Of a stretch of 64,000 bases of DNA, positions 22,894 to 35,122 are shown piece by piece. The notes under the pieces were generated by a model. The model searched no databases. It was given only the letters and a program-made list of their open reading frames with translations, and was not told where the DNA came from. Source of the stretch: Myrica gale. Taxonomy: Eukaryota > Streptophyta > Magnoliopsida > Fagales > Myricaceae. A program made the translations under genes and the position numbers. The stretch lies in the NCBI GenBank assembly GCA_963930655.1, contig OZ005619.1:23238371-23302370 (forward strand), read 5' to 3'. Each line of letters begins with the position of its first letter. Position 1 is the stretch's first letter.

Positions 22894-25800
22894 ATGGCTT
22901 CTTTTTTAGGCGTTTCGTCCATTTACCAGTCTCCGACACTCGAGCTCTATCGAAGGACAGCAACAACAACAACACCACCTGTTCTTTCTTTACCCTTATC
23001 GGAGAAGTGTCACCTCAACAATGTTCTGAAAGCCTACAACACCGGCCAAAAGCCCTTCTCTTTTGATTCCACCGGTACGCTTAGGAGTGGCTTCAAGCAG
23101 CAGAGCCTTGGTTTTGTTCCTTCCGCGATTGCCACCCCCAATTCTTCGGTCCTAAGTGAAGAGGCATTCAAAGGCCTTGGTGGTGGTTTCGCAAAAGACT
23201 CTCTGGATGACTATTATGACTCTGGGCCGCAGCCATCTTCTGCTGCCTCTGCGGAGCACGACGAACTCGCCATTTCAAAGTTGGGTTTACCTCAGCGCCT
23301 CGTTGATTCCCTCGAGATGCGTGGGATAACTAGCCTTTTCCCCATCCAAGTACTTTATCCTCTCTCTCTAACTGTGGCTCTCCCTCATTCTTTTCCGCCC
23401 TCCGTTATTTCTACTGCTGTATTACTAATTGGCCAATTGGAAAACTCAAAACGCGGTCTTCTTGTTCTTATCTCCTTAATTACCCAGATATTCCCTGATA
23501 AAATGGTTTCTGTTACTTAGATAATGACCCGTACGATAGGTATAAGTTCTGCAAGTGGTCTTCATTTTAGTTTGGAACGTATTGCTTCTTAGATTACATA
23601 TAATCAAGTGGTCCAGTTTCTCTTTATTATTAGTAACCTTGATTCTGCTAAGGGAATAGCTTATTGTTTCATACTGGTCTGGTAGGCAGTTTTTTTAATT
23701 TGATTTGTATTCAAACCCTTTGAGCACCGTCCTTGACTATCTGACTGAGCTAAGTTAGCGGCTGTGGATATTGCTCTCATGTTATCCTACCATTCTTTGA
23801 AGTGAACATATGATCCCCATGACCATGAACTGACGAATGCCCTCTTCATTTTCAAACATCCCCATGTGGGGATGTTTTTTTTTTTTTGATGAATAACCTC
23901 GAATATTATTAAAAAGAAAAGAAAAAGAGAGAGATCAGTACAAAGGTTGTACTAAGCTCACTCAAAACATACAAATGAAAAAGCTAACGAAATCAAAATA
24001 ATCCACAAAAGACTGTCCCAGTACAGCAGTAACCCAACAATAAAGGAAGGTGAAAATTTTGAGTATTGGGGTTTGAGAAATATTATAAAGTAAAGATATG
24101 TTATGAGAGTTGGTGAAAAAGTAAAGAGAGAGAAGATTTTTAATAAGTATTATAATAATAAAAAATTATGTGGTGAATTTTTTATGATTAAACCCAAATA
24201 TTTGGGCACCAAACATACCCGTACCACCAAGTGTGCTGGACATATCAGCTGTTAGGCTGTGACTTTTCCAGTTTCTCTTCATTGAAGTTCTAAATTTTCA
24301 TGCTTGCTTACTTCTTCTAATACGGTTTCCAGGTCTGAATTTTCTATCCTTTAAACTGGCTCAATCTTTCTCTTCTTTACTTAAGAATATTCATTATTCT
24401 TCTCTCCAATTATGTAGAGAGCTGTTCTAATTCCCGCTCTAGAAGGACAAGATATAATTGCTCGCGCAAAGACTGGGACTGGAAAGACGCTAGCCTTTGG
24501 GATCCCAATCCTCAAACGTCTTACTGAAGATGATGAACAACGAGATTCTGAGAGGTATTCGCAATACTGAAGTGTGGTCAAACCACCATTTTGAAATGGG
24601 TTTGCTGATTGAGTGTCTGGCATGTATTTCTTTATACATTTCAGGCGGTTTGGTCATCTTCCTAGAGTTTTGATCCTTGCACCAACTCGGGAGCTGGCAA
24701 AGCAAGTGGAAAAAGAGATTAAGGAATCTGCACCTTATTTAAACACCGTATGTGTTTATGGAGGAGTTTCTTATGTTATACAGCAGAATGCGCTTTCCCG
24801 TGGAGTTGATGTCGTTGTTGGAACTCCTGGTCGAATAATTGACCTGATAAAGGGTAACAGCCTCAAACTGGGGGAAGTTCAATATTTGGTCCTTGATGAA
24901 GCTGATCAGATGCTTGCGGTTGGCTTTGAGGAGGATGTGGAAACAATATTAGACAAACTTCCATCCAAGCGTCAGAGTATGCTTTTCTCTGCAACTATGC
25001 CGGGTTGGGTGAAGAAGCTTGCACGGAAATATTTGTACGACCCATTGACAATTGATTTGGTAAAACTGAGTTCTTTTGGCTTCTTTTCTTCTCTTTTGTT
25101 CCCCCAAAAAATTTTTCAGAGCACCTTCATGTTTCCATAGCTTGGATGATTAGAGGATCTCATGGGATTAAACCTAGAACAATGGAGGAGCACTTGATAA
25201 TTACTTTGGCTGAGAGTGCCCTTGATAATTACTTTCTTTAAAAGCATAATATTCCAGATGCTTAGGGGAACCACAAAAAAAGGGTGACCAGCCTCGTGTG
25301 TGGACTATGATATGCTGACTCAGTTCACTTAGCTACTAACTATGACAGACATTTTAAAATACAATCTGTCTCATTTGTGCCATTTGTCTCTTTGTCTGGA
25401 AATGCCTTAACGTTTCTTTTGAGCCCTACCCTCTGTTTCCCTGTTTGGTTAAATGTATGTGAAATGCTATTCATCTTGATTTGGACTGTGAAATTTTGGG
25501 ACATGCTGTTCTGTGCTGTGACTGCTTCATTCAAGCTTCAAGTTTTGACTTCATATAACCGAGCCAGCAGCACAAGCGCTTTTTTGACTTCTAGGATGTG
25601 ATACTTTTTCCTGTTCGGCTTTATGTCTAGGGACAATAGTTCCTCATCGTGTATTTTGCTTAATAAGACATACTTCTGATGGTCCTTTGCGATGCAAAAA
25701 AATACAGTCAATGCTTACTATCAATAATAAAGCTAGAGTGAGAAGGTGTTAAGTCTTGTTTCCATTTCTCTCCACTTCTCCATAGGTTGGTGACCAAGAA

Positions 25801-28800
25801 GAAAAGCTCGCAGAAGGGATCAAGCTTTATGCTATATCAGCCACTGCAACTTCAAAGCGGACCGTTCTTAGTGACCTGATAACGGTAAGGGTTGGCAGTC
25901 ATATGTTAATCTTGTTTTTGCTCACTTCATGTACTGTGATTAATTATTGGAAATGTTGATATTTCGTTAACATGGGACTGTATTACAAGTCCACTATAGG
26001 ATCTTGGTTGATCGATAGTAATAACTTTTTTTTGATAAGTAAGTCAATCTTATTAAATAGAAAGAGAAAACACAGTACGAGAGGCTATACTGACGAGGGC
26101 GAAAGCATACACGCTAGAAAACTAATAAAATCCGGAAAATCCACAAACGGACAACCTAAAACCGAATTAGCCCAGAGAAAAAGAGAATGCAATACAAAAC
26201 CCCCCAAACTAGACACAGACACAGCCCTGTCTTCAAAACATCTGTCATTCCTCTCCCTCCACAAACACCACCAAATACAAGCTGGGATCATCTTCCATAT
26301 GGCCAACGCAGTTGGATCCCCAAACTTCCTCATCCAACACCGCAGAACATCCACCACTCTGTAAGGCATAACCCAATCATAGTTAAGGATGCTCAACACA
26401 TGTCCCCATAATCCTCTCGCCACGGAGCAATGGATAAGGAGATGATCAACTGTTTCACTATCGCTCTTACATAAGTAACACCATTCGGTCACACAAACAC
26501 CCTTCCTCCTCAAATTGTCGATGGTTAAAATTTTCCCAAGAGTGGCCTCCCAAACAAAGAAAGCTACTCTAGGGGGAACCCAGTTCCTCCAACAAAGACG
26601 CCACGGAAAATCCCCGTGAGAGCTCTCCAAAAGCAAAGCATACATCGATTTGACAGAGAAAACACCACTCTTAGAGCCCCTCCACATCAGCTTATCCTCT
26701 CCCTCTCTCCTCGAACACTGCGAATGCCTTTGTGAGGGGACGGCAGATTTTAGATTCTATCCTGATTGCTAATGAGTGTATTGACTCGAGATTGAGAACG
26801 AATGTTCCGGGAGTTTTGTGCAAACTTGATATTCACAAGGCTTATGATCATGTGAATTGGAAATTCTTGTTGTATCTTTTGAGGAGATGTGGGTTTCGAG
26901 AGAGGTGGTGTCGTTGGATTGAGTTCTGTATCTCTACGGTTAAGTCTTCCGTGCTGGTGAATGGTTCTCCTCAAGGCTTCTTTGGGAGTTCGCGTGGTTT
27001 GCGTCAGGGTGATCCTCTCTCACCACTTCTGTTCGTGTTAGTTATGGAGGCTTTTAGCAGGATGATGAAGGAGGCAGTTGGAAGTGGTGCGATAAGGGGG
27101 TTCGAGGTTGGGGGAGGGGGCAGGAACGAGGTATGCATTTCACATTTACTCTTTGCTGATGATACGCTGATTTTTTGTGAGGACGCAGTGGATCAAATGC
27201 GGAATCTGCGATGTCTACTTTTGTGCTTTGAGGCGGTGTCGGGCCTCAGGATTAACCTTGGGAAGTCTGAGGTGATTCCTATTGGCAGAGTGGTTGACGT
27301 GCAGCGATTGGCGGGTATTTTGGGTTGTAGGGTGTCGTCTCTCCCGATGACCTACCTGGGACTTCCTCTTGGAGCTAAGTATAAAAGTGTACGCATCTGG
27401 GATGGCATAGTTGAAAGATTCGAAAGAAGGCTGGCTGGTTGGAAGCGCTTGTATCTTTCCAAAGGGGGGCGGTTGACATTGATTAGATCCACTCTTTCTA
27501 GTCTCCCTACATATTTTATGTCTCTCTATCCTATTCCAGTGTCGGTGGCTAATAGGTTGGAGAAGCTTCAAAGGGATTTTTTGTGGGGCAGCAGTGGTGA
27601 TGTGCATAGGTTTCATCTTGTTAAGTGGGCCAGAGTTTGTTCCCCTATTCGTGCAGGTGGGTTGGGGCTTAGAAGGTTGTCCCTTTTCAACAAAGCTCTT
27701 CTCGGAAAATGGATTTGGAGATTCAATTATGAAAGAGATAGCTTGTGGCAGACAGTCATCATAGCGAAGTATGGGTGCACAACGGGTGGTTGGAGCACTA
27801 TGGTAGTTCAAGGGTCTTATGGGGTGAGTGTGTGGAAAAATATTAGCAAAGGGTGGAATTTTTTCCAAGAGCACACCAGGTTCGGGGTTGGGACCGGTTC
27901 TAGAATTCGGTTCTGGCATGACAAGTGGTGTGGGGATCGACCGTTGAGAGAGGAGTTTCCTCAATTATTTTCTATTGCTCGTAGGAAAGATGCATGGGTG
28001 GCTGATTGCATGACGCAGGGTGCTGGTATGGTTGTCTGGGATGTCCATTTGTAGCATTCATGCATTTAACAAATTTACCTCTCTGGGCAAATTCATTAAA
28101 CGTAGCCAAAACATCTCCCTTGAGCACCTCCCAGCAAAACTGAAAGAAAGCAAGAGAGAAACCATCCGGGCCCGGAGCCTTGTCACCATTAAGGCTTTGG
28201 ACCACGCTAGTAACCTCATCCTCCTCAAAGGATCTCTCGATCCATCGTGCCTCCTCCTCAGAAATGGAATCAAAGGACAAACCATCCAACGCCGGCCTCC
28301 AGGAGAAAGGCTCCTCATACAAAGATTGATAGTAATCAACAATACATTCAGAGAGCAACGCCGGGTCCTCCACAATTACCCCCTCGACCTCCAAACTAGA
28401 AATCGAATTAACCCTTCGATTCGAATTAGCCATACGGTGAAAGAATTTAGTGCATCTATCCCCTTCTTTGAGCCACAAGGACCTCGATTTTTGACGCCAA
28501 GAAATCTCCTCTAACTCAATCAAGTGATTCAATTCCCCCAAAACCCGTAACTTCCTCGCTTTCCCCCTGTCATCAAGGAGAACCCCCTCATCTAAAGATT
28601 CAAGATACGCCAACTCACTTAACAAGGAGGACTTGCGGACACTAATCTCCCCAAAGCTTTCTTGGTTCCACTCTTTCAACTTAATTTTTAAAGCCTTCAA
28701 CTTAGAGTCAAGCACAAAACTAGGAGATCCCAGAAACTCAAAAGATTCCCACCACTCCTTAATCCTCTCCAAAAAACCATCCTCTCTCAACCACATATTC

Positions 28801-31800
28801 TCAAAACGAAAAGGTCTCTGACCTCCACGAACCGTTCCATCCACCAGAAGAATGGGAAAATGATCTGAATACAGCCTAGACAGCCTTTTCTGAGAAGCTT
28901 CCGGGAACAGACACTCCCAAGTAAGGCAAAACAAAAAGCGATCAATTCTGGACCAGGACTGTATGTGTCTATTATTCGACCAAGTGAATGCACCCCCCGA
29001 TAATGGGATGTCCAACAAGCTCATCTCGGAGATAAAATCTGAGAACTCTTCCATGGCTGAGCTCATCCCTCCACCCCCCAAACGTTCGCTAGGAAAGCGG
29101 GTGACATTAAAATCTCCCCCAATGCACCACGGAAGCACCCACAAAGTTCTCACCCCAACCAACTCGTCCCATAGCAAACATCGTCGGCTATCATCATTTG
29201 GACCATAGACTCCAGAGAACATCCACTCCGCCTCATCGCCAAGATTCCGAAATATCGCCGAGAGTAATAACTGTTAGAGACTATATAATACTTTATTATT
29301 AGACCTGTTTTTGACTATCTGAAGCGCAAATGTCACACCTTACCGTAATTCCTGATGATGCTTAAAATTGGTCCCATAAATACACGTGCAAGAATTTGTA
29401 ATATCTAGTTTTTAAGAAAGGAATTTCTAACTCTTTTTGTATTTTGGTTTATATTTGTCTGTTGTTCCAGTTTACTTATATGTCACGAGATATAAGTAAA
29501 GGGATTAGTTGGGGCAAAGCTCTGGATGCCCTTATGAACTAAACAAAATAAATGTTATTGCATCATCAATGTGCTACTGTGTTATTCTAATTTAATTTCA
29601 AAGCTAAAGGGAAGATTTCTGTTACATTATACTGAACACTAATATAACTTTCAGGTCTATGCAAAGGGTGGGAAGACCATTGTTTTTACACAGACAAAAC
29701 GTGATGCTGATGAAGTCTCAATGGCTTTAACAAGTAGCATTGCTTCTGAGGCATTGCATGGAGATATATCTCAACATCAAAGGGAGAGAACATTAAATGG
29801 TTTTCGACAAGGGAAGTTCACCGTGCTTGTTGCCACTGATGTTGCATCTCGTGGACTTGATATCCCCAATGTTGATCTTGTAAGTTTGTGGCATTGCTTT
29901 CTCATCCACAGGAAAATTCATTGTTTTTTTTTGTGGGTTTCTATTCTGTGGATTCTGGTACCATATGCATCCTAAGATTGGTATTTAAAGTATCTTTAGA
30001 AAATCATAAACCCACTTTAAAAAAAATGATGAGCATGATATTTTCCATTAAACATGTGCTTTAAAATACATTCCTTCCGTAGCATCTGAGTCTGCAAGTC
30101 AAGATTGAGATTAACCTAGTAAAAGAGTTCAATGCCTTGGTTCATGAGGTGAAATGAAGTATAGTTTGGGGGAATAAAACCATTAGAGATCAAGTTGTTC
30201 AATCCTTTGTCTATTTCCATGCTACACTCAAAAAGTTTGTATATTTAGGTTTTATTGCGTGGTCTTTGCAACATTCTACAGCTTTCTAAGATATTAAAAT
30301 TGATTTGGTCTCTTGATATGGTAGAAGTCTCTTTTCACTCTTTACCCCCCTTTCTACAGGTTATTCACTATGAGCTTCCCAATGATCCAGAGACTTTTGT
30401 GCATCGCTCTGGTCGTACTGGACGTGCAGGAAAAGAAGGTTCTGCCCTTCTGATGTTTACTACTAGCCAGAAGAGAACAGTGAGGTCCCTTGAGCGTGAT
30501 GTGGGATGCAAGTTTGAGTTTGTTAGTCCGCCAGCTATTGAAGAGGTTTTGGCGTCATCTGCTGAGCAAGTGGTTGCTACTCTTACTGGAGTTCATGCAG
30601 AGTCCATAGAGTTTTTTACCCCCACTGCACAAAAACTGATTGAAGAACAGGGAACAAGTGCACTTGCTGCTGCACTTGCACAATTGAGTGGATTCTCTCG
30701 ACCTCCTTCATCCCGGTCTCTCATCAGTCATGAGCAGGTAAATGATGAACCTTCTATTTCCAGTTGGAAATTAACAAGCTGTCAACCAAAGGTATGCTAA
30801 GGAATGGTAGCTATTTGTTTGATTGTGAAGACCGTGATCTGATGGCCCTTGCGCATGCAATATTAGAAGTTTCATAATGCCTACAGCTTTGGTAGAATTC
30901 TGAAAACATAAAATAGCATCCAGAAATATGTGTGGTGCTAAAATAATTTTCTGTTCTGTGTGCTACGACTAGTTTTGTTTTGAGACATTGAAACTATGTG
31001 GGCTTATTTGTAGCCTTCCACTGGGATATGATTATTCATGCGAGCTTGATACTTGTATTGCAGGGGTGGGTTACTTTGCAATTGATTCGTGATCCAGCTT
31101 ATTCTAGTAGATACCTGTCTGCTAGATCTGTCACTGGGTTTCTTTCTGACGTTTATCCTGCAGCTGCTGGTGAAGTTGGAAAAATACACGTAATTGCAGA
31201 TGAAAGGGTATGTATCTACCATATGCTCTTTTTTTAAAAAAAAAATTATTTTAAGGAGCATATGGTAAAAAAATATTTATTTATTTCGGTAGGCGTATCT
31301 ACTATATGCGTTGCTTGTCTTGTAACTCCTGTTTTAGCATCTCTTTGTCAATGCATCTCTAGTGGAAGTTATTGATGTTTCCTTCATCAGGTTCAAGGGG
31401 CAGTTTTTGATCTTCCAGAGGAGATTGCAAAAGAGTTGCTCAATAGGCAACCACCACCTGGAAACTCTATTTCCAAGATCACCAAGGTTGATTGTGCATT
31501 AGGTCTTATTATAGTTGATTCTGCATGATTACATAGGTTGCTTTAGCTGGCTATGCTTTTATATATTTTTTGTTTTCTTATGGTTAGAGTACCTGCATTA
31601 AACTACTAACACGGAAGTGATTCCCCCCCACTTTTTCAATGGCAGTTGCCTGCTTTGCAAGATGATGGGCCTCCGGGTGATTATTATGGCAGGTTTTCTG
31701 GCAAGGATCGGAACAACAGACAAGGATCTAGGGATCGCAGAGGTATGAAAACCTCAAGGGGTTGGGATGGTGATCGAGACTATGACAGTAATGATGGTGG

Positions 31801-32634
31801 TTTATTTAGGAGTGGTGGTCGGAGGGATAGAACTGACAACAGCTGGTCCCGGTTTTCAAAAAGTAGTGGGGATGATTGGCTAATTGGAGGTAGACGTTCG
31901 AGAACAAGGGACAGGTATATCGCTTTCAAGAAGTTATTGCTCTCCATTTTTCTTTTTTCTTTTTTGAAATTCCTGTGTGAACATGTCCTTAATTGAGACT
32001 CAGAAGGTAATAGACATTGGAAGTGTTACAATGGAAGTTCTTAGCAATGCATATATGTAGTGGAAATTATGCTAGGCGGCAACATCTCACAAATTTGTGT
32101 TTTGTTTTGGGGGTGGGGGGAGGCAAAAACACAAGGAAACATTTAGCAAATGATTCTGTGGTCTGAAAATGGAAATATGGAAGACAGAAGATCTCATGAT
32201 ATTCTGTAAAGAATGAGTTGCAAGCCACTTTTGCATTTATTACCCCTTCATATAACAGAGCCAGCAGCACAAGCGCCTGCATTTTCGTCCTCTGTTCATT
32301 AAATTGGATTTTGTTTTTATCTGAGGGAACTTCTTTCATAAAATTTTCCCAACTGCCTTTCTTTTATTTTTTCTGCTATGAGGTTGATTACCTTCTCCAG
32401 ATATGGACGCCTTAAACCTTTCAGAAATTTTTTTTTGGTTGAGTTTATATTGTATAGTTTTTTATTGTTTGGTTAAAGTTGCAAAAGGTCGTTCGTTCAT
32501 CTATGACCATTCAAGGTTGTATAAAACTCACCGGGCATCTGAATGTGTCTTACAGAGCCTTTGGAGGTTCCTGTTTCAATTGTGGACAGTCTGGCCACAG
32601 GGCATCAGAATGCCCAACGAAGCGAGGTTATTAG
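22894..32634 (+). CDS. RH3: DEAD-box ATP-dependent RNA helicase 3, chloroplastic, 765 aa
   Basis: Plastid RNA helicase; in Arabidopsis RH3 is needed for group II intron splicing and 50S ribosome assembly. Exons: 22894-23349, 24418-24554, 24645-25059, 25786-25884, 29655-29879, 30360-30737, 31064-31207, 31391-31486, 31646-31914, 32556-32634; GT-AG borders, 2298 nt. The N-terminus ([14 protein letters not shown]...) is a chloroplast transit peptide. Helicase motifs: Q-motif FPIQ (149-152), I AKTGTGKT (169-176), Ia PTRELA (211-216), Ib TPGR (258-261), II DEAD (282-285), III SAT (313-315), [13 protein letters not shown] (about 431-442), [10 protein letters not shown] (459-466). A GUCT domain follows ([11 protein letters not shown], from 571), then an Arg/Gly-rich tail and a CCHC zinc knuckle (C746, C749, H754, C759). 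Arabidopsis RH3 is 748 aa with the same order. All key residues are present. Confidence 0.97.
23872..24050 (-). mobile_element. LINE 3' fragment (dead on arrival)
   Basis: Lies in RH3 intron 1. It starts with a T-run (the poly-A tail of a minus-strand element), then matches the 3' end of the two larger LINEs in this window (AAAAAGCTAACGAAATCA..AATCC, then GTAACCCA). About 180 bp survives, a severely 5'-truncated copy of the same family. The right border is approximate. Confidence 0.7.
24055..24216. mobile_element. AT-rich MITE copy
   Basis: Lies in RH3 intron 1. Contains GAGTATTGGGGTTTGAGAAA, TATTATAAAGTAA, AATAAGTATTATAATAATAA and ends ..CCCAAATATTTGGGCACCAAACATACCC. Matches the split element at 18766/22580. 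The right end reads GGGTATGTTTGGTGCCC on the other strand, similar to Harbinger-type ends. The left end appears truncated. Confidence 0.6.
26027..29262 (-). mobile_element. L1-type LINE with an internal inversion
   Basis: 3.2-kb non-LTR element in RH3 intron 4, flanked by the 10-bp repeat AGTAATAACT (26017-26026, 29263-29272). Its poly-A tail is on the left (a T-run from 26027). On the minus strand, 29222 to about 28055 encodes the endonuclease part (GGDFNV, SDHFPI) and the RT start ([11 protein letters not shown]). The RT core ([21 protein letters not shown]) is on the plus strand at about 26720-28054. The zinc-binding RT C-terminal part ([12 protein letters not shown]) is again minus, 26687-26085. 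So about 1.33 kb of the middle is inverted. Each frame piece is long, but the element is 5'-truncated and cannot make an intact polyprotein. Confidence 0.9.
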
Positions 32635-34135
32635 TTGTGTCGTAGCCTACATAAGATTTCCTCCCCAAGGGTCTGAGGTTGCTGCTGCTTGGAATTGCCC
32701 TGGATTATTTCCACAGCCAGTTCAATAGGCCCATGAGATCGAGCGATGCTCCAAAAACTTACAGTTATTGTCTCTGCTCTGCTGTGCTCTCTCTCTCTCT
32801 CTCTCTCTCTCTGTGTTGTATTTTTGTTTTGATTTTAATTTCTATCTGCGTAAAATGTAATATCCATGTTTATTGAATTTCTTTGCACCAATTACATTTA
32901 CCAAGAATAGAGATCTTATGGGGTTGTGCATTGTTTTGATAACACCTCCCCCCCTCCCCCCCATGCGGGTCTTTATATTTTGTTAGGACAAAATGAACAG
33001 AAAAAAATCGTGTCAGCCAACACAAAGTGCATCATCTTTTGCCACAGCTTGAAATTGCCACCAAAACGCTCCAATTTCTTGAAATCAGTATTTCGCTCCT
33101 TCAGTGAGTGCTATTGCAGAATGTTGTTTAAGATTGTAAAATAAAAATAAATCAAAGGAAAGAAGAAATTGCTCTAAAGGCACAACAAGGTTTTTTCTTA
33201 AATGATTTTTGTGAAGACTTTTATCTTTTCTAATTAATTCAATAAGCATCGGGAGAGAATTGAGTTCATCTTCGTTTATTTGTGCGATGCATTTGAACTG
33301 TGCATTCTTAAAATCCTTAGCAAAAAAAAAAAAAGATTCTTAAAATCCAAGTTCTATTGTATCCCTTGACGAATTTGACTTAATCTTGTGCACAAAAATT
33401 GGTAGGGGCAAATATTGTCTTCGGAGCAATTTCTTTCCTTTTTCGGGGGTTTTTTTTTACACATTTCTATATTTCAATAGCAAGATGCGAAGTCGTTCGA
33501 AGGCTATCCTGCCGGATTCCAGGACTTGAAAGTCTATAAATGATCGTGTTTGACTTCTCCAAAAAAAAGATTATCTTGTGTTTGGAAGGCTGTAATTATC
33601 CTCTGCTTTAATTGGAGCTTCTGCATCTGGTGAATTCTGAACTGGGCTCTCTGTGGTTTATATTAACCTAATTTTTTCTGATGTTATTATGATGGTGCTC
33701 TAACTCTAAACTACTATAGCAGATAAAAAAGTATGTTTGGTTTTGCGCTTGTAATCGCATGATATTGCCAATTTCGTAGTTCACTTGAAACACATCGTAA
33801 GCGATCAAAATCCGTGGAGGTATTTGCGCTTTCGTCAAAGGATTACCCTTCTACCCATGGAGAGCCATTCTTTAAAAAACATACTACGCATCTCATTAAT
33901 AATAACGAAACGAACCAACAAAAGGGAACCACCTCGGTCATGGGGGGTCAAAACCCGCATACACCCAGGTTAGTTCTGCAGGAGCATGAGAGGGGACAAG
34001 CATCCCTCAAAATCTGAGGAACAGAACTACGATAAGAAAGGTGACTTTTTTCATTCGATCAACTGAATCACGGATACTGATTGCATGGTCCAAAAACGGG
34101 TAAGGGCGAGCAAATTCAAAATTCCACTCGATATC
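32635..34135. other. RH3 3' flank and intergenic spacer
   Basis: Begins with the RH3 3'UTR, including a CT microsatellite (about 32787-32812) and a C-rich run near 32947-32962. The remainder to 34135 is AT-rich spacer and the 3' flank of the convergent PPR gene. No gene seen. Confidence 0.6.
32787..32812. repeat. CT microsatellite in the RH3 3'UTR
   Basis: Uninterrupted CT dinucleotide run of about 13 units, about 150 bp after the RH3 stop codon. Confidence 0.85.
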
Positions 34136-35122
34136 TTACTTGTCGAAGAGAATGTTGACGACTGTCCTAAAATCCTGTCCCCGCTTGTTCTTAAGAACCT
34201 CCCGCACAGCCTTCTCATCGGGCCCGAATCCTTTGTTCTTCATCTGCTCCAGAAGCTCCCTGGCCTCGTCTAGCCTCTGCTCCTGGATCAAAGCCTCAAA
34301 CACGGCCGTGCAGGTTGACGCATTAGGTCTCATCCCTTTGCCCATCATTTCCATCACATACTTCTTGGCGTCCCATATAAATTTAGCATCCGCAGCAAGG
34401 CCCTGAATAAGAACAGTGTAAGTGTAGGCATTGGGGGCGACCCCCGAGGCAAGCATGCGCAAGTAGACCCTGAGAGCCTCTTTGGGCTGACCGGCGTTGG
34501 CATAAGCTTCGATGACGGCGGTATGGGACACCACGTCAGGCATGTGACCCTTGTCCTTGATCTGAGCGAAGAGTTCCAAGGCCTCGTGTGTGAGTCCATC
34601 TTTGGACAAAGCGTCGAACATCTTGATGGCATTGTTGAGCAGGCCATCTTTGGTCCTAATGTTGTGGAAGATTTCTTGCAAGTCTTTTGGGTCCTTGGGC
34701 TCCTCTATGATGGGTTTCTTGCTGAACGGATCGTAGGGGGGAGGAAGCTTATTCTTGTCGATATCTTTGGTGCCCACGGTCCTGTTGGTTTTGCCATTTT
34801 CGTCGTTCTCGTCGTCGTCTTCATCTGAATCGGTCAGAGAGAAATTCACCTTTGTGTTGATCTTGGTGGAGGCTTCGGACGTAAATAATCTGTCGTGCTT
34901 ATGAAGAGAAAATAATGTTATTGGAAGTACTGCTCTAGCTTGCCCTCTGCACGAAAAAGAAAAGATGCCTAAATTGCGTGCCGATGCCGGTACTAGTGAG
35001 ACTGATGGACACGGTGGCGAGGCAAGGAAAGTCAAGAAACGGTTACAAAAGGTGACCGGGAGAGAGGGAGTACTGCTAGATGCCAGTGCAAAAGCCCTAG
35101 ATAGCAAAATTCCGGCTGCCAT
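34136..35122 (-). CDS. P-class pentatricopeptide repeat protein, 328 aa (At4g38150-like)
   Basis: Intronless gene. PPR proteins bind organelle RNA through helical repeats. The N-terminus (MAAGILLSRAFALASSSTPS, Ser/Arg-rich with few acidic residues) looks like a mitochondrial presequence. It is followed by an acidic linker (DSDEDDDENDENG, about residue 97-109), then the motif LPPPYDPFSKKPIIEEPKDP. About four PPR units lie at roughly 165-310 (e.g. THEALELFAQIKDKGHMPDV, NAYTYTVLIQGLAADAK, TAVFEALIQEQRLDEARELL). The end KNKRGQDFRTVVNILFDK is characteristic of the At4g38150 group, which I recognise. Start ATG at 35122. Being short with no DYW/E domain, it is likely an RNA-binding accessory rather than an editing factor, which is inference. 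Confidence 0.92.
   Translation of the reverse strand: MAAGILLSRAFALASSSTPSLPVTFCNRFLTFLASPPCPSVSLVPASARNLGIFSFSCRGQARAVLPITLFSLHKHDRLFTSEASTKINTKVNFSLTDSDEDDDENDENGKTNRTVGTKDIDKNKLPPPYDPFSKKPIIEEPKDPKDLQEIFHNIRTKDGLLNNAIKMFDALSKDGLTHEALELFAQIKDKGHMPDVVSHTAVIEAYANAGQPKEALRVYLRMLASGVAPNAYTYTVLIQGLAADAKFIWDAKKYVMEMMGKGMRPNASTCTAVFEALIQEQRLDEARELLEQMKNKGFGPDEKAVREVLKNKRGQDFRTVVNILFDK

Noticed and set aside
26085..29222. Long ORFs in RH3 intron 4 as separate genes
   Set aside because: They are the endonuclease, RT and zinc-binding parts of one LINE, bounded by a single 10-bp target duplication.
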